NCBI GenBank assembly: GCA_964422365.1
Contig: CAYRAV010000043.1
Span: 1-26,750, forward strand
Direction: 5' to 3'
DNA length: 26,750 nucleotides
Source of the DNA: CAYRAV01 sp964422365
Lineage (GTDB): Bacteria > Bacillota > Clostridia > Lachnospirales > Lachnospiraceae
Positions within the stretch are counted from its first letter, which is position 1, and every line of letters starts with the position of its first letter. Of this stretch, positions 1-7,657 are shown in pieces. A model generated the notes under the pieces. The model did no database searches. It had not been told where the DNA came from and worked only from the letters and a program-made list of their open reading frames with translations. The position numbers were made by a program, and so were the translations under genes.

Positions 1-281
1 ATCTCTTTTTACTGTTTTGTGTATAATTTAATTATTTGAAACGTTCTATTTCCCTGCACATTTTACCTTTTCATAAATTAACTTTTCTTCTTTCTTTTTA
101 ACCAAATATCATTACTGAATTCCTAATTTCCTATTACATCTAATATATATATTAGACTGAGAAACTCCAGGTAACCTTAATTTTATTTGCACAAACATTT
201 ACAAAGTAAATAGAGTTTCGCAATTGCCTGCTAATATATATTAAAATTTATCATAAACTGTATCTATTTTATAATTGAATA
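1..281. other. A+T-rich non-coding stretch
   Basis: I see no credible gene here on either strand. The stretch is strongly A+T-rich and holds a 16-base perfect palindrome at 140-155 (CTAATATATATATTAG) and a related CTAATATATATTA run near 231-243. Neither can be assigned a function from sequence. Confidence 0.5.
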
Positions 282-388
282 AAGGAGCTGTCACATAAAA
301 GTGAAGCAAGCATAACATATAGTTTATTTATTGTAAATACGTCAATAACTATATATGATATGCCTTTTCCTTAATGCAACAGCTCCTT
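282..388. repeat. Long imperfect palindrome, possible terminator or MITE-like element
   Basis: The outer arms AAGGAGCTGT (282-291) and ACAGCTCCTT (379-388) are perfect inverted repeats. Inside them a second arm pair around GCATAACATATAGTT (310-324) and AACTATATATGATATGC (347-363) also pairs with small bulges, so most of the 107 bases can fold into one hairpin. It lies about 65 bases past the stop of the CoA-transferase gene, so it could end that transcript. The length and terminal inverted repeats also resemble a small non-autonomous element. No target-site duplication is obvious. Confidence 0.45.
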
Positions 389-452
389 ATTTTCATTTAT
401 ATCTTTCACAATATTTTTTTACATTACACACCTGCTTGACTACTATCATAAC

Positions 453-1796
453 CTATCTTTTATTGCTAGCTCTCCAGATGTGCATTTTTTCTGCCTCTGC
501 AATTAATCCATCTCTAAAATCAGGATGTGCTACAGAAATAATTTTTGCACATTTTTCCCATGTAGAAGCACCTTTTAAGTTTACCTTACCGTATTCTGTT
601 ACTAAGTAATGAATATTAGCACGTGTATCCGTTACAATCGAACCTGGATTTAATGTAGGCAAAATACGCGATTTTATTGTTCCATCTTTTGTTTGAAATG
701 TAGAGGAACAGCAAATAAAGCTTTTTCCACCATTAGATAAATATGCACCCAGTACAAAGTCTAACTGTCCACCTGCACCACTAATATGTTTCGTACCTGC
801 TGATTCTGCATTTACCTGCCCAAATAAATCAACATCTACTGCATTGTTAATGGACATAAAATTGTCAATAGAAGAAATAACTCTGACATCATTTGTATAA
901 TCAACTGGCGCACTCATACATTCAGGATTATCATTTACAAAATCATATAATTTTTGTGTTCCTGCACCAAATGCATACACTTGTCTGTAACGGTCTATTG
1001 ACTTCTTAGAACCATTAATTTTTCCTGCTTTTGCAATATCAACAAAAGCATCTACATACATTTCTGTATGTACTCCTAAATCCTTTAAATCTGACTTTGC
1101 AATTAGAGAACCTACTGCATTTGGCATTCCACCAATACCTAATTGCAAACATGAACCATTTGGAATTTCATCTACAATCAATTTTGCTACTGCTTCATCT
1201 ACTTCTGTAGCAGGACCACCTGCGCCTAATTCGGCTATAGCAGGATTTTTTCCCTCTACAATCATATCTACTTTAGAAATATGAATCGCTTCTTCTTTTC
1301 CACCTAAACAGCGAGGCATATTTTCATTTACTTCTACAATAATTACTTTTGATCTTTCACAAACTGCCATTAAATGAGAGGCACTAGGTCCAAAGTTAAA
1401 ATATCCATGTTCATCCATTGGTGCTACCTGAAACATTGCAACATCATTTGGTTCAATGTGTTCTCTATAATATCTTGGCAGTTCTGAATAACGAATTGGT
1501 GCATAGAAAGCCGCACCTTCATTTATCATCTTTCTCTCAATACCACCCATATGCCATGAATTCCATGTAAAATGTTCTTTTACATCAGGAACCTTAAAAA
1601 TCTCTGGTTTCCATAATAAAATACCGCCTCTTATCTTTACATCTGTTAATTCATTCGCTCTTGCAGCCAAAGCCTTATCTAATTCCACTGGAGTGCCTGT
1701 ACACCAGCCATAATCCACCCAGTCTCCTGATTTTACTACCTGTACTGCTTTCTCCGCAGTCGTTAATTTTTGTTGGTATTCTTCTTTAAAATTCAT
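453..1796 (-). CDS. but: Butyryl-CoA:acetate CoA-transferase
   Basis: This cytoplasmic enzyme moves CoA from butyryl-CoA to acetate, the last step of butyrate formation in many gut Lachnospiraceae. The 447-residue protein has the full length and architecture of the acetyl-CoA hydrolase/transferase family. GIGGMPNAVG (220-229) is the glycine-rich CoA-site loop. The probable catalytic glutamate is E245 in HTEMY, and the oxyanion-loop motif GAGGQLDF is at 340-347. The start is an ATG preceded by AGGAGG. The gene stands alone, with non-coding DNA on both sides, which is common for but genes. The closest alternative is 4-hydroxybutyrate CoA-transferase. The overall sequence looks more like the Roseburia/Eubacterium But group, but this is from memory of the family, not an alignment. 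Confidence 0.85.
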   Translation of the reverse strand: MNFKEEYQQKLTTAEKAVQVVKSGDWVDYGWCTGTPVELDKALAARANELTDVKIRGGILLWKPEIFKVPDVKEHFTWNSWHMGGIERKMINEGAAFYAPIRYSELPRYYREHIEPNDVAMFQVAPMDEHGYFNFGPSASHLMAVCERSKVIIVEVNENMPRCLGGKEEAIHISKVDMIVEGKNPAIAELGAGGPATEVDEAVAKLIVDEIPNGSCLQLGIGGMPNAVGSLIAKSDLKDLGVHTEMYVDAFVDIAKAGKINGSKKSIDRYRQVYAFGAGTQKLYDFVNDNPECMSAPVDYTNDVRVISSIDNFMSINNAVDVDLFGQVNAESAGTKHISGAGGQLDFVLGAYLSNGGKSFICCSSTFQTKDGTIKSRILPTLNPGSIVTDTRANIHYLVTEYGKVNLKGASTWEKCAKIISVAHPDFRDGLIAEAEKMHIWRASNKR

Positions 1797-2333
1797 CTTA
1801 TTTCCTCCTAAACTTTATCTAAGAATGTTAAAAAGCCTGCTTAGCAATATACCTTCTAACATAATATTATCAGGATATAACTCATCAAAATCCTAATGCT
1901 TCTATCCCCACACATGATTTTATCATATCATGTTTCCTTATTTAATTCAAGAAAATAACTCATATTTGTTAAAACCAAAGTAACAGTTCAGTCATGCCAT
2001 TCATACCTTATTTTCAATGCAAAGCACATCTATTGCGGTATACCCGAATGGGTATCATTTTTCAGAATGTATATTATCGCAAGAAAATTTACAGTTTTAC
2101 TGGTAAATTATAAATGGTATTACTGAATCATATCTTTCCTGTATATAAAATTTCTCTCTACCACTATTCTTTTTTATCATATTTTGATATAATGTAACTA
2201 TTCAGGACTATAGATAGAAATAATAATTAGAAAAAAATTGCGTGCAGGCTTTTCTAATGTTACAATGGAGCATGAATGAGTAACCGAACTAAATATGATA
2301 TTGTTGGAAACTTTAATTGAGAGTGGGGATTTT
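1797..2333. other. Divergent intergenic region with promoter signals
   Basis: This 537-base gap separates the minus-strand CoA-transferase from the plus-strand signalling gene. It must hold both promoters. It contains a short palindrome ATACCC-gaat-GGGTAT (2040-2055) that could be an operator, the extended -10 box at 2185-2193, and a leader stem-loop at 2226-2258. No open frame in it looks coding. Confidence 0.5.
2185..2193 (+). promoter_or_regulatory. Extended -10 promoter element for the TPR/GAF/GGDEF gene
   Basis: TGATATAAT is a perfect TGn-TATAAT extended -10 element. There is no good -35 box at 16-18 bases upstream, which is usual for extended -10 promoters. It would give a leader of about 135 bases before the ATG at 2334. 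That leader holds a 9-bp perfect stem, ATTAGAAAA (2226-2234) with TTTTCTAAT (2250-2258). Confidence 0.5.
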
Positions 2334-4982
2334 ATGAACGATTATTATAATTTATATATTAACAAAACCGTCAATTCTATTATTAACAAAACGGATGACA
2401 GTAATTACAACTGTATTTTTATCAAACATTATAGAACTTTTGATATTGATTTTTCTGAATTAGAAGCAATCATCCAAACAGATGTAAAACCAAAATTTTT
2501 ATCTTATACATTTTCTTCTTCAGATATGATGGATGCTTATGAACCCTTTTTAAACTGGATTAGAACAGAATATCTACATCTTGATACACCACTTACTATT
2601 GACAAATTTTTAGATGCATGTAATGTTTATTCTCTTCATCGTTCTGTTTTTAAAAGTTATATTGAAAATGAACTTTGTACAAGAGAAGAAGATGTCATTA
2701 TTCCTGAAATTTCATATGAAAAATCACGCATGATAAAAGATATCCTATCCATCTTCTCCTACCTTGCTTCTAGTACACCTTTAATCATTGTATTAAATCG
2801 CTTGCATTTTGCATCATTGTCTACTTTAGAATTACTTGAAGAATTCGTTAAACTGGAAACGAAACCAGCTATTGCTGTTATTGCTACTTATAACGAGCTT
2901 TATCAGTTAGATGCTTATATACAAGAGTCCTGGCACTCTTTAATAAATTTTGTAGAAACACATCAAATACAGCTGGACTGGTCTTCCCAGTCAAATAATG
3001 TTATAGATTCACAGGAAGAAGTGATTGCACAATTTGTTCCTGTTTCTTCCTGTTACAATACTTATGTATCAAAATTAAATAATATGTTCCATACAATGGC
3101 ACTAGAGCAAGCTGCCCATTATGCTGAAATAATTTATCATAAATTAGAAGTAGAAAAAACGGACGTTCCATTAGAACTCAAAATAAAAATACTATTAATT
3201 GCCTCTGTTACATATATCTATTTGGGCAATACAATTAAAGGCTTTTTAATCTGTGAAAAATTACGCCCCAATATTCGTTCTTTGAACAATGATAATTTTT
3301 ATTTTTACTATTATTATACACATATTCTTGCCCAAACTTATAGTGGACAGTTTGATATTGCAACGCAAAATGCGGAAACCTGCCTTAAATATGCAGAAAG
3401 TTTAAAAAATAACTATTTTATCTTTAAATCAAAATTGTTACAATATATTATTCATTTTCATGGATGGAAAGACATTTATTTTTGTGATTTTTCTTTTCAA
3501 ATTGATGAACAGCTTTACACAGATTTAAAAAAATACCATTTTTATAATCATTTGTCCCATCTCTACACTTATCAGCATGAATATGGGGAGATTTATGTAA
3601 AAAATGCAGTTATTGATATCACCGAGCTGGTTTCTTTTCAGGAAGGTGTGAAATGGGCAAAAATGATTGGTAACGAAAATTTTATATTACAGGCCTATAA
3701 AGATAATGTTATGATTGCTTCCTGCTTTGGACACTTTGAATCTGTAGAATTTCTATATATGAAATGTCTGGATATCCTAAAAGGAATGAATAATCCATTA
3801 GAAGAATCTAATATTTATAATGGATTGGGATATAATAGCATCATCAAAGAAAACTATGAAAAAGCCAATCACTATTTTAATAAATCCTTAGAAATTTTAT
3901 TAAGATACAATTATCCTGAAGAGGCCTATGAAACATTATACAATAAAAGTTTTAATGCCATTACTGCTGGGGATTATAAATGTGGCTGCAATTACCTTTT
4001 GGCCACATTACAGATTATTAAAGAATTGGAAATCGTAAAAATTCGTATTTGTAACAAGTCCAAACTATATGGATTATTAGCACTTTGTTACTACTATCTT
4101 GGATTGGATTATAATTGTTATTTATACTTAAACCGGATGCAGCGCTATATTTCACATATACTAGATTCCCAAAATCCAGATGATTTTAATATGTGGGATG
4201 ATGATTTATTTTTATATTGGTTTGTTCTTGGGCTGTTAAAACGTAGTGATGGTAAATTAGAAGAAGCAGAATTATTATTAAACAAAGCATCCTTTCATAT
4301 GGACCGTTCAAGAGGAAGCAGATTTTTTACCTATCCAAAACTCACATTAGAGCAAGTACAATTGTATCGTATGTTAAAGCAGGAGGAAAAAGCAGAAAAA
4401 GTTCTTCTTGAATGTATGGATTATTGCAAGAAAGAAGGCTATCAGCTAAAATATCAATTATTGTCAGCTACTTTAAATCATAGCGATTTTCGTATGCCCG
4501 GCAGTAATTTATCTCCAATGGATGGTGTTTCTATAGACAATATTATTGAGAAAGCTAAAATTCTTGGAACACAAAAAAAGCTGCTGCAGCGAACAAATGA
4601 TATTAACTTCCTTACAACATGGCAGGATACTACCAGTGCAGATGTTTCAAAAGGAATGCTTTTAGATAATGCACTTACTGCTATTCAAAACAATTTTACA
4701 TTGGATCATATTGTCTTTATAACAAAATCAAAGTCAGCTTATGAGATTACATACTCAAATTTGAACTTTTCATTATCGAATGATAAAATTGAAAAAATTA
4801 TCCAGTCTGTTTTAAAGCAGACAACTGGATTTGTCACGAATCGTACTGAGAAAAGTTTTGAGGATAATAAAGATATTGTTTCTATATTTGGTGTTAACAA
4901 AATTGCTTCTCTCGCGTGCTGTCCTGTTGTGATAAAAGACAAAATTCTCTGTGTTTTTATAGGATATATCAGTATTCATTAA
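2334..4982 (+). CDS. STAND-like/TPR/GAF sensor portion of an interrupted diguanylate cyclase
   Basis: 882 residues from the ATG at 2334; a longer reading from an ATG at 2295 is possible but has a poorer ribosome site. Residues 1-230 look like a degenerate STAND/AAA ATPase. The stretch around 149-170 (PLIIVLNRLHF, then STLELLEE) resembles the Walker B region of STAND proteins, but with Asn where Asp is expected, and no P-loop is visible. Residues about 250-740 are an alpha-helical, Tyr-rich TPR-like array. Residues about 760-882 resemble a GAF domain that stops abruptly in its last strand. The same frame resumes after the TAA (4980-4982) with a linker and GGDEF domain, so this is most likely the N-terminal part of one protein of about 1,107 codons. 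The ligand is unknown. Confidence 0.75.
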   Translation: MNDYYNLYINKTVNSIINKTDDSNYNCIFIKHYRTFDIDFSELEAIIQTDVKPKFLSYTFSSSDMMDAYEPFLNWIRTEYLHLDTPLTIDKFLDACNVYSLHRSVFKSYIENELCTREEDVIIPEISYEKSRMIKDILSIFSYLASSTPLIIVLNRLHFASLSTLELLEEFVKLETKPAIAVIATYNELYQLDAYIQESWHSLINFVETHQIQLDWSSQSNNVIDSQEEVIAQFVPVSSCYNTYVSKLNNMFHTMALEQAAHYAEIIYHKLEVEKTDVPLELKIKILLIASVTYIYLGNTIKGFLICEKLRPNIRSLNNDNFYFYYYYTHILAQTYSGQFDIATQNAETCLKYAESLKNNYFIFKSKLLQYIIHFHGWKDIYFCDFSFQIDEQLYTDLKKYHFYNHLSHLYTYQHEYGEIYVKNAVIDITELVSFQEGVKWAKMIGNENFILQAYKDNVMIASCFGHFESVEFLYMKCLDILKGMNNPLEESNIYNGLGYNSIIKENYEKANHYFNKSLEILLRYNYPEEAYETLYNKSFNAITAGDYKCGCNYLLATLQIIKELEIVKIRICNKSKLYGLLALCYYYLGLDYNCYLYLNRMQRYISHILDSQNPDDFNMWDDDLFLYWFVLGLLKRSDGKLEEAELLLNKASFHMDRSRGSRFFTYPKLTLEQVQLYRMLKQEEKAEKVLLECMDYCKKEGYQLKYQLLSATLNHSDFRMPGSNLSPMDGVSIDNIIEKAKILGTQKKLLQRTNDINFLTTWQDTTSADVSKGMLLDNALTAIQNNFTLDHIVFITKSKSAYEITYSNLNFSLSNDKIEKIIQSVLKQTTGFVTNRTEKSFEDNKDIVSIFGVNKIASLACCPVVIKDKILCVFIGYISIH

Positions 4983-5054
4983 AATTTTGTTGAAAATAGT
5001 GTACGGCTTAATGTAAACGATTTAAATATTATTCGTTTCACTATACGCCAGCTT

Positions 5055-5657
5055 ATGGATATCTTAGAAAAATTAGATGCCAGAACACATTTAAAGGTTA
5101 TGAACAAGATACTTGCCCAAAATGCCATTACAGATATTTTAACGGGACTTTTAAACCGCCAAGGTTTTCTAAATAAATTTAAAGAACACAACAAAAATTT
5201 AGAATATTATAGTATTCTTTATATTGATTTGGATAGCTTTAAATATTATAATGACACTTTTGGCCATGATATAGGTGATGAAATATTAATTGCTTTTTCA
5301 AACTTATTTCGCACAGTTGCAAATGAAAAAGGGTATTGTGTCAGATATGGCGGAGATGAATTCCTGATTGTATTGGAAAATTCTACTGAAACCGAGGCTG
5401 TTACTATTGCAAAATCAATCTTCTCTAACCTAGAGTTAGAAAACCATTTTTCTCATATTGTAGAGAAAAAAATATCAAGTTCGCCAATCATATCTGCTGA
5501 TAATACCGTATCCTGTTCAATAGGCATTGCACAAAATAAAGATGAAAAATCAGGTGTGTCCTATAATTTAACAGAAACATTAAAACATGCTGATGATGCT
5601 TTGTATTATGTAAAAAAACACTGTAAACGCAATTACAAAACATGGAGTAGTTTATAA
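5055..5657 (+). CDS. GGDEF diguanylate cyclase domain, C-terminal part of the interrupted protein
   Basis: 200 residues from the first ATG, but in-frame coding-like sequence begins at 4983, directly after the TAA of the upstream reading frame. The GGDEF domain is complete: DILTGLLNRQGF at 27-38, the metal-binding DLDSFKYYNDTFGHD at 58-72, RYGGDEF at 97-103 and the late CSIGIA motif. It should make c-di-GMP. The inhibitory I-site RxxD is absent, with NEKG at that position. No Shine-Dalgarno sequence precedes the ATG at 5055, and its first 20 residues match the helical linker that normally joins GAF to GGDEF. Separate translation therefore looks weak. The piece is either inactive or made by stop-codon readthrough or reinitiation. 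Confidence 0.75.
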   Translation: MDILEKLDARTHLKVMNKILAQNAITDILTGLLNRQGFLNKFKEHNKNLEYYSILYIDLDSFKYYNDTFGHDIGDEILIAFSNLFRTVANEKGYCVRYGGDEFLIVLENSTETEAVTIAKSIFSNLELENHFSHIVEKKISSSPIISADNTVSCSIGIAQNKDEKSGVSYNLTETLKHADDALYYVKKHCKRNYKTWSSL

Positions 5658-5682
5658 TCTGTTACAATCTGGACATACAAAA

Positions 5683-5745
5683 AAGTATATGTGCAATTTG
5701 TTTATGAGGAAACTTTCCCACAAAGTACAAATTGCACATATACTT
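5683..5745. terminator. Bidirectional terminator with 19-bp perfect stem
   Basis: The arms 5683-5701 and 5727-5745 are perfect 19-base inverted repeats with a 25-base loop. The loop itself contains the small palindrome GGAAA-c-TTTCC. Read on the minus strand, the stem runs into TTTTTT, so it is a good terminator for the coiled-coil gene ending at 5834. It also sits 26 bases after the GGDEF stop on the plus strand, where the T-run is poor. Confidence 0.65.
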
Positions 5746-5833
5746 CTAATTGTATTGACTTTTATAAATAATACAAAAGCCTTTGTACGGTCTTCTTATG
5801 ATATTGTTTGCTTATATCCATAGTTCTAAATAA

Positions 5834-6196
5834 TTATTCATATTCTTCTTTATTATTATCTTGTAATAGTAAAAGTTCTACTTCTTTTTCATCACAATCC
5901 GTATCTTCTCCATTTGCTTTACGTTTTTCTAATTCTTCTTTTGCTTGTGCAATTTTTGCATTTGATGCCTCTATCTTTGCCATAGCTGAAGAAAACTCCG
6001 GCTCATAAACTTGTTTGTGAAGTTTGTAATAAATCTCTCCTACTTCTTTGTATTGTTCTTTGATTTTATGCTCTTCTTTCTTAATAACCGCATACAATCT
6101 TGTCACTTCCGTAAACTCTTTTGATTTATTGGCAATCTCTTTTGCCATACTTGTAATTTCTTCCCCTACTTTTTCAAAAAAATCCATAACATTCAC
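5834..6196 (-). CDS. Small coiled-coil protein of unknown function
   Basis: 120 residues, highly charged and predicted helical for most of its length. The N-terminus (MDFFEKVGEEITSMAKEIA, from residue 4) resembles a group of small Firmicutes proteins that begin this way and often end in a zinc ribbon. No cysteine pairs for a zinc ribbon are visible here; the C-terminus is instead acidic. There is no signal peptide or membrane segment. The ATG at 6196 is chosen because AAAGGA lies 6 bases upstream. The gene is monocistronic, with its own promoter and terminator. The function is not known. Confidence 0.65.
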   Translation of the reverse strand: MNVMDFFEKVGEEITSMAKEIANKSKEFTEVTRLYAVIKKEEHKIKEQYKEVGEIYYKLHKQVYEPEFSSAMAKIEASNAKIAQAKEELEKRKANGEDTDCDEKEVELLLLQDNNKEEYE

Positions 6197-6224
6197 TTTC
6201 CTTTCTACTATTTTGTTTGCATAT

Positions 6225-6248
6225 TACTATTACAATAGTATTATTATA
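6225..6248 (-). promoter_or_regulatory. -10 box and adjoining palindrome upstream of the coiled-coil gene
   Basis: On the minus strand TATAAT lies at 6243-6248, with no convincing -35 box. Immediately downstream is a perfect palindrome TACTATT-ac-AATAGTA (6225-6240) over the likely transcription start, an operator-like position. The AATAGTA half resembles the core of the palindrome at 13307-13338, but this may be chance in A+T-rich DNA. Confidence 0.4.
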
Positions 6249-6394
6249 ACACAAAAAATGTCTTTCGTTCATTAAAATTCTATTATTTTTTATTTTATAC
6301 TGCAAGTTCAGTCGTAGAGAAACAGTGATACCACCTTCCATACAAAAACTTACTAAGAGCAGATTGTATAACTTTTTCTATAAACTTGTAGTTC

Positions 6395-7054
6395 TTAAAT
6401 AGTGTCTGTAAGAATTTCTAAAACTTTGTTTAATGAGGACGTGGTAAATAAGGTCTGAGTTAAAATTTCATATGAGGGTAATTTTAAATCTGGTACACAA
6501 ATAACCGGAATACCAGCTGAAACAGCAGCTAAAATTCCATTTTCAGAATCTTCTAAAACACAAGCATTTTTAGGAGAAATATAAAAATTATCACAAACTT
6601 TTAAAAAAATATCTGGTTCTGGTTTTGTCTTTCTCACCTGTTCGCCTCCAACAACAAAAGAAAAATAAGATTGTAATTGATTTTTTTCCAAATAGGTATT
6701 TATCAAAGAGGATTCGGAAGAAGATGCAATACAGCAAGGGATTTTTTTTCTATTCAAATAATTTAGCAATGGCCGTAACCCTTCTTTTTCGGGTAATTCA
6801 TTTTCTAAAGCATAAGTTACTATTTTTCCTTTTACTATTTGAGAAATTTCTTCAAAAGGGTAGTCAGGTCCTAGAATAGAAAGCATCTTTTTTTTCAAAA
6901 CATCACCATTGCATCCGATTGTATTATAGTAAAGTTCTGGAGTAATAGTATATTGATACCATGATGCAGTATCTATTAAATAATTCATAAAAAGACGTTC
7001 TGTATCAAACATAAGACCATCCATATCAAAAATAAATAATTCTGGCAATTTCAT
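6395..7054 (-). CDS. HAD-superfamily phosphatase, candidate riboflavin-pathway phosphatase
   Basis: 219 residues from the ATG at 7054, which has AAAGGG nine bases upstream. An in-frame TTG at 7096 would add 14 residues but has no clear ribosome site. Motif I is FDMDGLMFD, with nucleophile D10 and acid/base D12. Motif II is the serine run in CIASSS, motif III the lysine in KTKPEPD, and motif IV EDSENG. The alpha-helical cap after motif I makes it a subfamily IA, beta-phosphoglucomutase-like enzyme. It starts 63 bases after ribH on the same strand with no terminator between, so it is probably the last gene of the riboflavin operon. There it may dephosphorylate 5-amino-6-(5-phosphoribitylamino)uracil. 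That role is inferred from position; the domain alone would allow a sugar-phosphate phosphatase. Confidence 0.7.
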   Translation of the reverse strand: MKLPELFIFDMDGLMFDTERLFMNYLIDTASWYQYTITPELYYNTIGCNGDVLKKKMLSILGPDYPFEEISQIVKGKIVTYALENELPEKEGLRPLLNYLNRKKIPCCIASSSESSLINTYLEKNQLQSYFSFVVGGEQVRKTKPEPDIFLKVCDNFYISPKNACVLEDSENGILAAVSAGIPVICVPDLKLPSYEILTQTLFTTSSLNKVLEILTDTI

Positions 7055-7117
7055 ACTTGGTAACCCTTTCATTCGTTTATGATAATCAAAATACAATATG
7101 TGATGAAAAAATATTCC

Positions 7118-7579
7118 CTATAAATTCTTTATCAAATTTACCATTTCAATTGCTGAGCATGCTGCATCATAACCTTTATTTCCTGCTTTTGTTCCAGCTC
7201 TTTCAATAGCCTGCTCTATATTATCTGTTGTCAATATTCCAAAAAGTGTAGGAACACCTGTTTCCAATCCTACCTGTGCTGTTCCCTTTGATACTTCTGC
7301 ACATACATAGTCATAATGTGAAGTTGAGCCTTTTATCACAGCCCCCAGACAAATAACCGCATCATATTTTTTAGATTCTGCCATTTTTTTTGCAATCACA
7401 GGAATCTCAAACGCACCCGGTACCCATGCTAATGTGATATCCTCATCATTTACTCCATGACGAACCAGTGCATCCTGTGCACCACCAATTAATTTTGATA
7501 CAATAAACTCATTAAATCTTGCTGCTACAATACCAATTTTAATTCCACTGCCTACTACATTTCCTTCTAATGTTTTCAT
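7118..7579 (-). CDS. ribH: 6,7-dimethyl-8-ribityllumazine synthase
   Basis: 153 residues from the ATG at 7579, which has GGAGGG eight bases upstream. An in-frame TTG at 7618 is less likely. It joins 3,4-dihydroxy-2-butanone 4-phosphate and 5-amino-6-ribitylaminouracil to lumazine, the penultimate riboflavin step. The family signature is complete: GIVAARFNEF near the N-terminus, WVPGAFEIP, CLGAVIKGSTSHYDYV with its catalytic histidine region, and PTLFGILTTDNIEQA with the late GNKGYDAA motif. Such proteins form icosahedral or pentameric assemblies. It is the fourth gene of the operon, after ribBA. Confidence 0.95.
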   Translation of the reverse strand: MKTLEGNVVGSGIKIGIVAARFNEFIVSKLIGGAQDALVRHGVNDEDITLAWVPGAFEIPVIAKKMAESKKYDAVICLGAVIKGSTSHYDYVCAEVSKGTAQVGLETGVPTLFGILTTDNIEQAIERAGTKAGNKGYDAACSAIEMVNLIKNL

Positions 7580-7657
7580 ATTAATGCCCTCCATTATTAT
7601 TAAATTTATTTTTTTCAATATTTGCTTTTTTCTAATACCTGCATCAAATCTACTGTA

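Noticed and set aside
2194..2333. c-di-GMP riboswitch in the leader of the GGDEF gene
   Set aside because: The leader has a simple 9-bp stem-loop but none of the conserved GEMM-type blocks.
4739..5194. Minus-strand open frames opposite the GAF-GGDEF junction
   Set aside because: They are antisense to clearly conserved protein sequence and have no ribosome sites.
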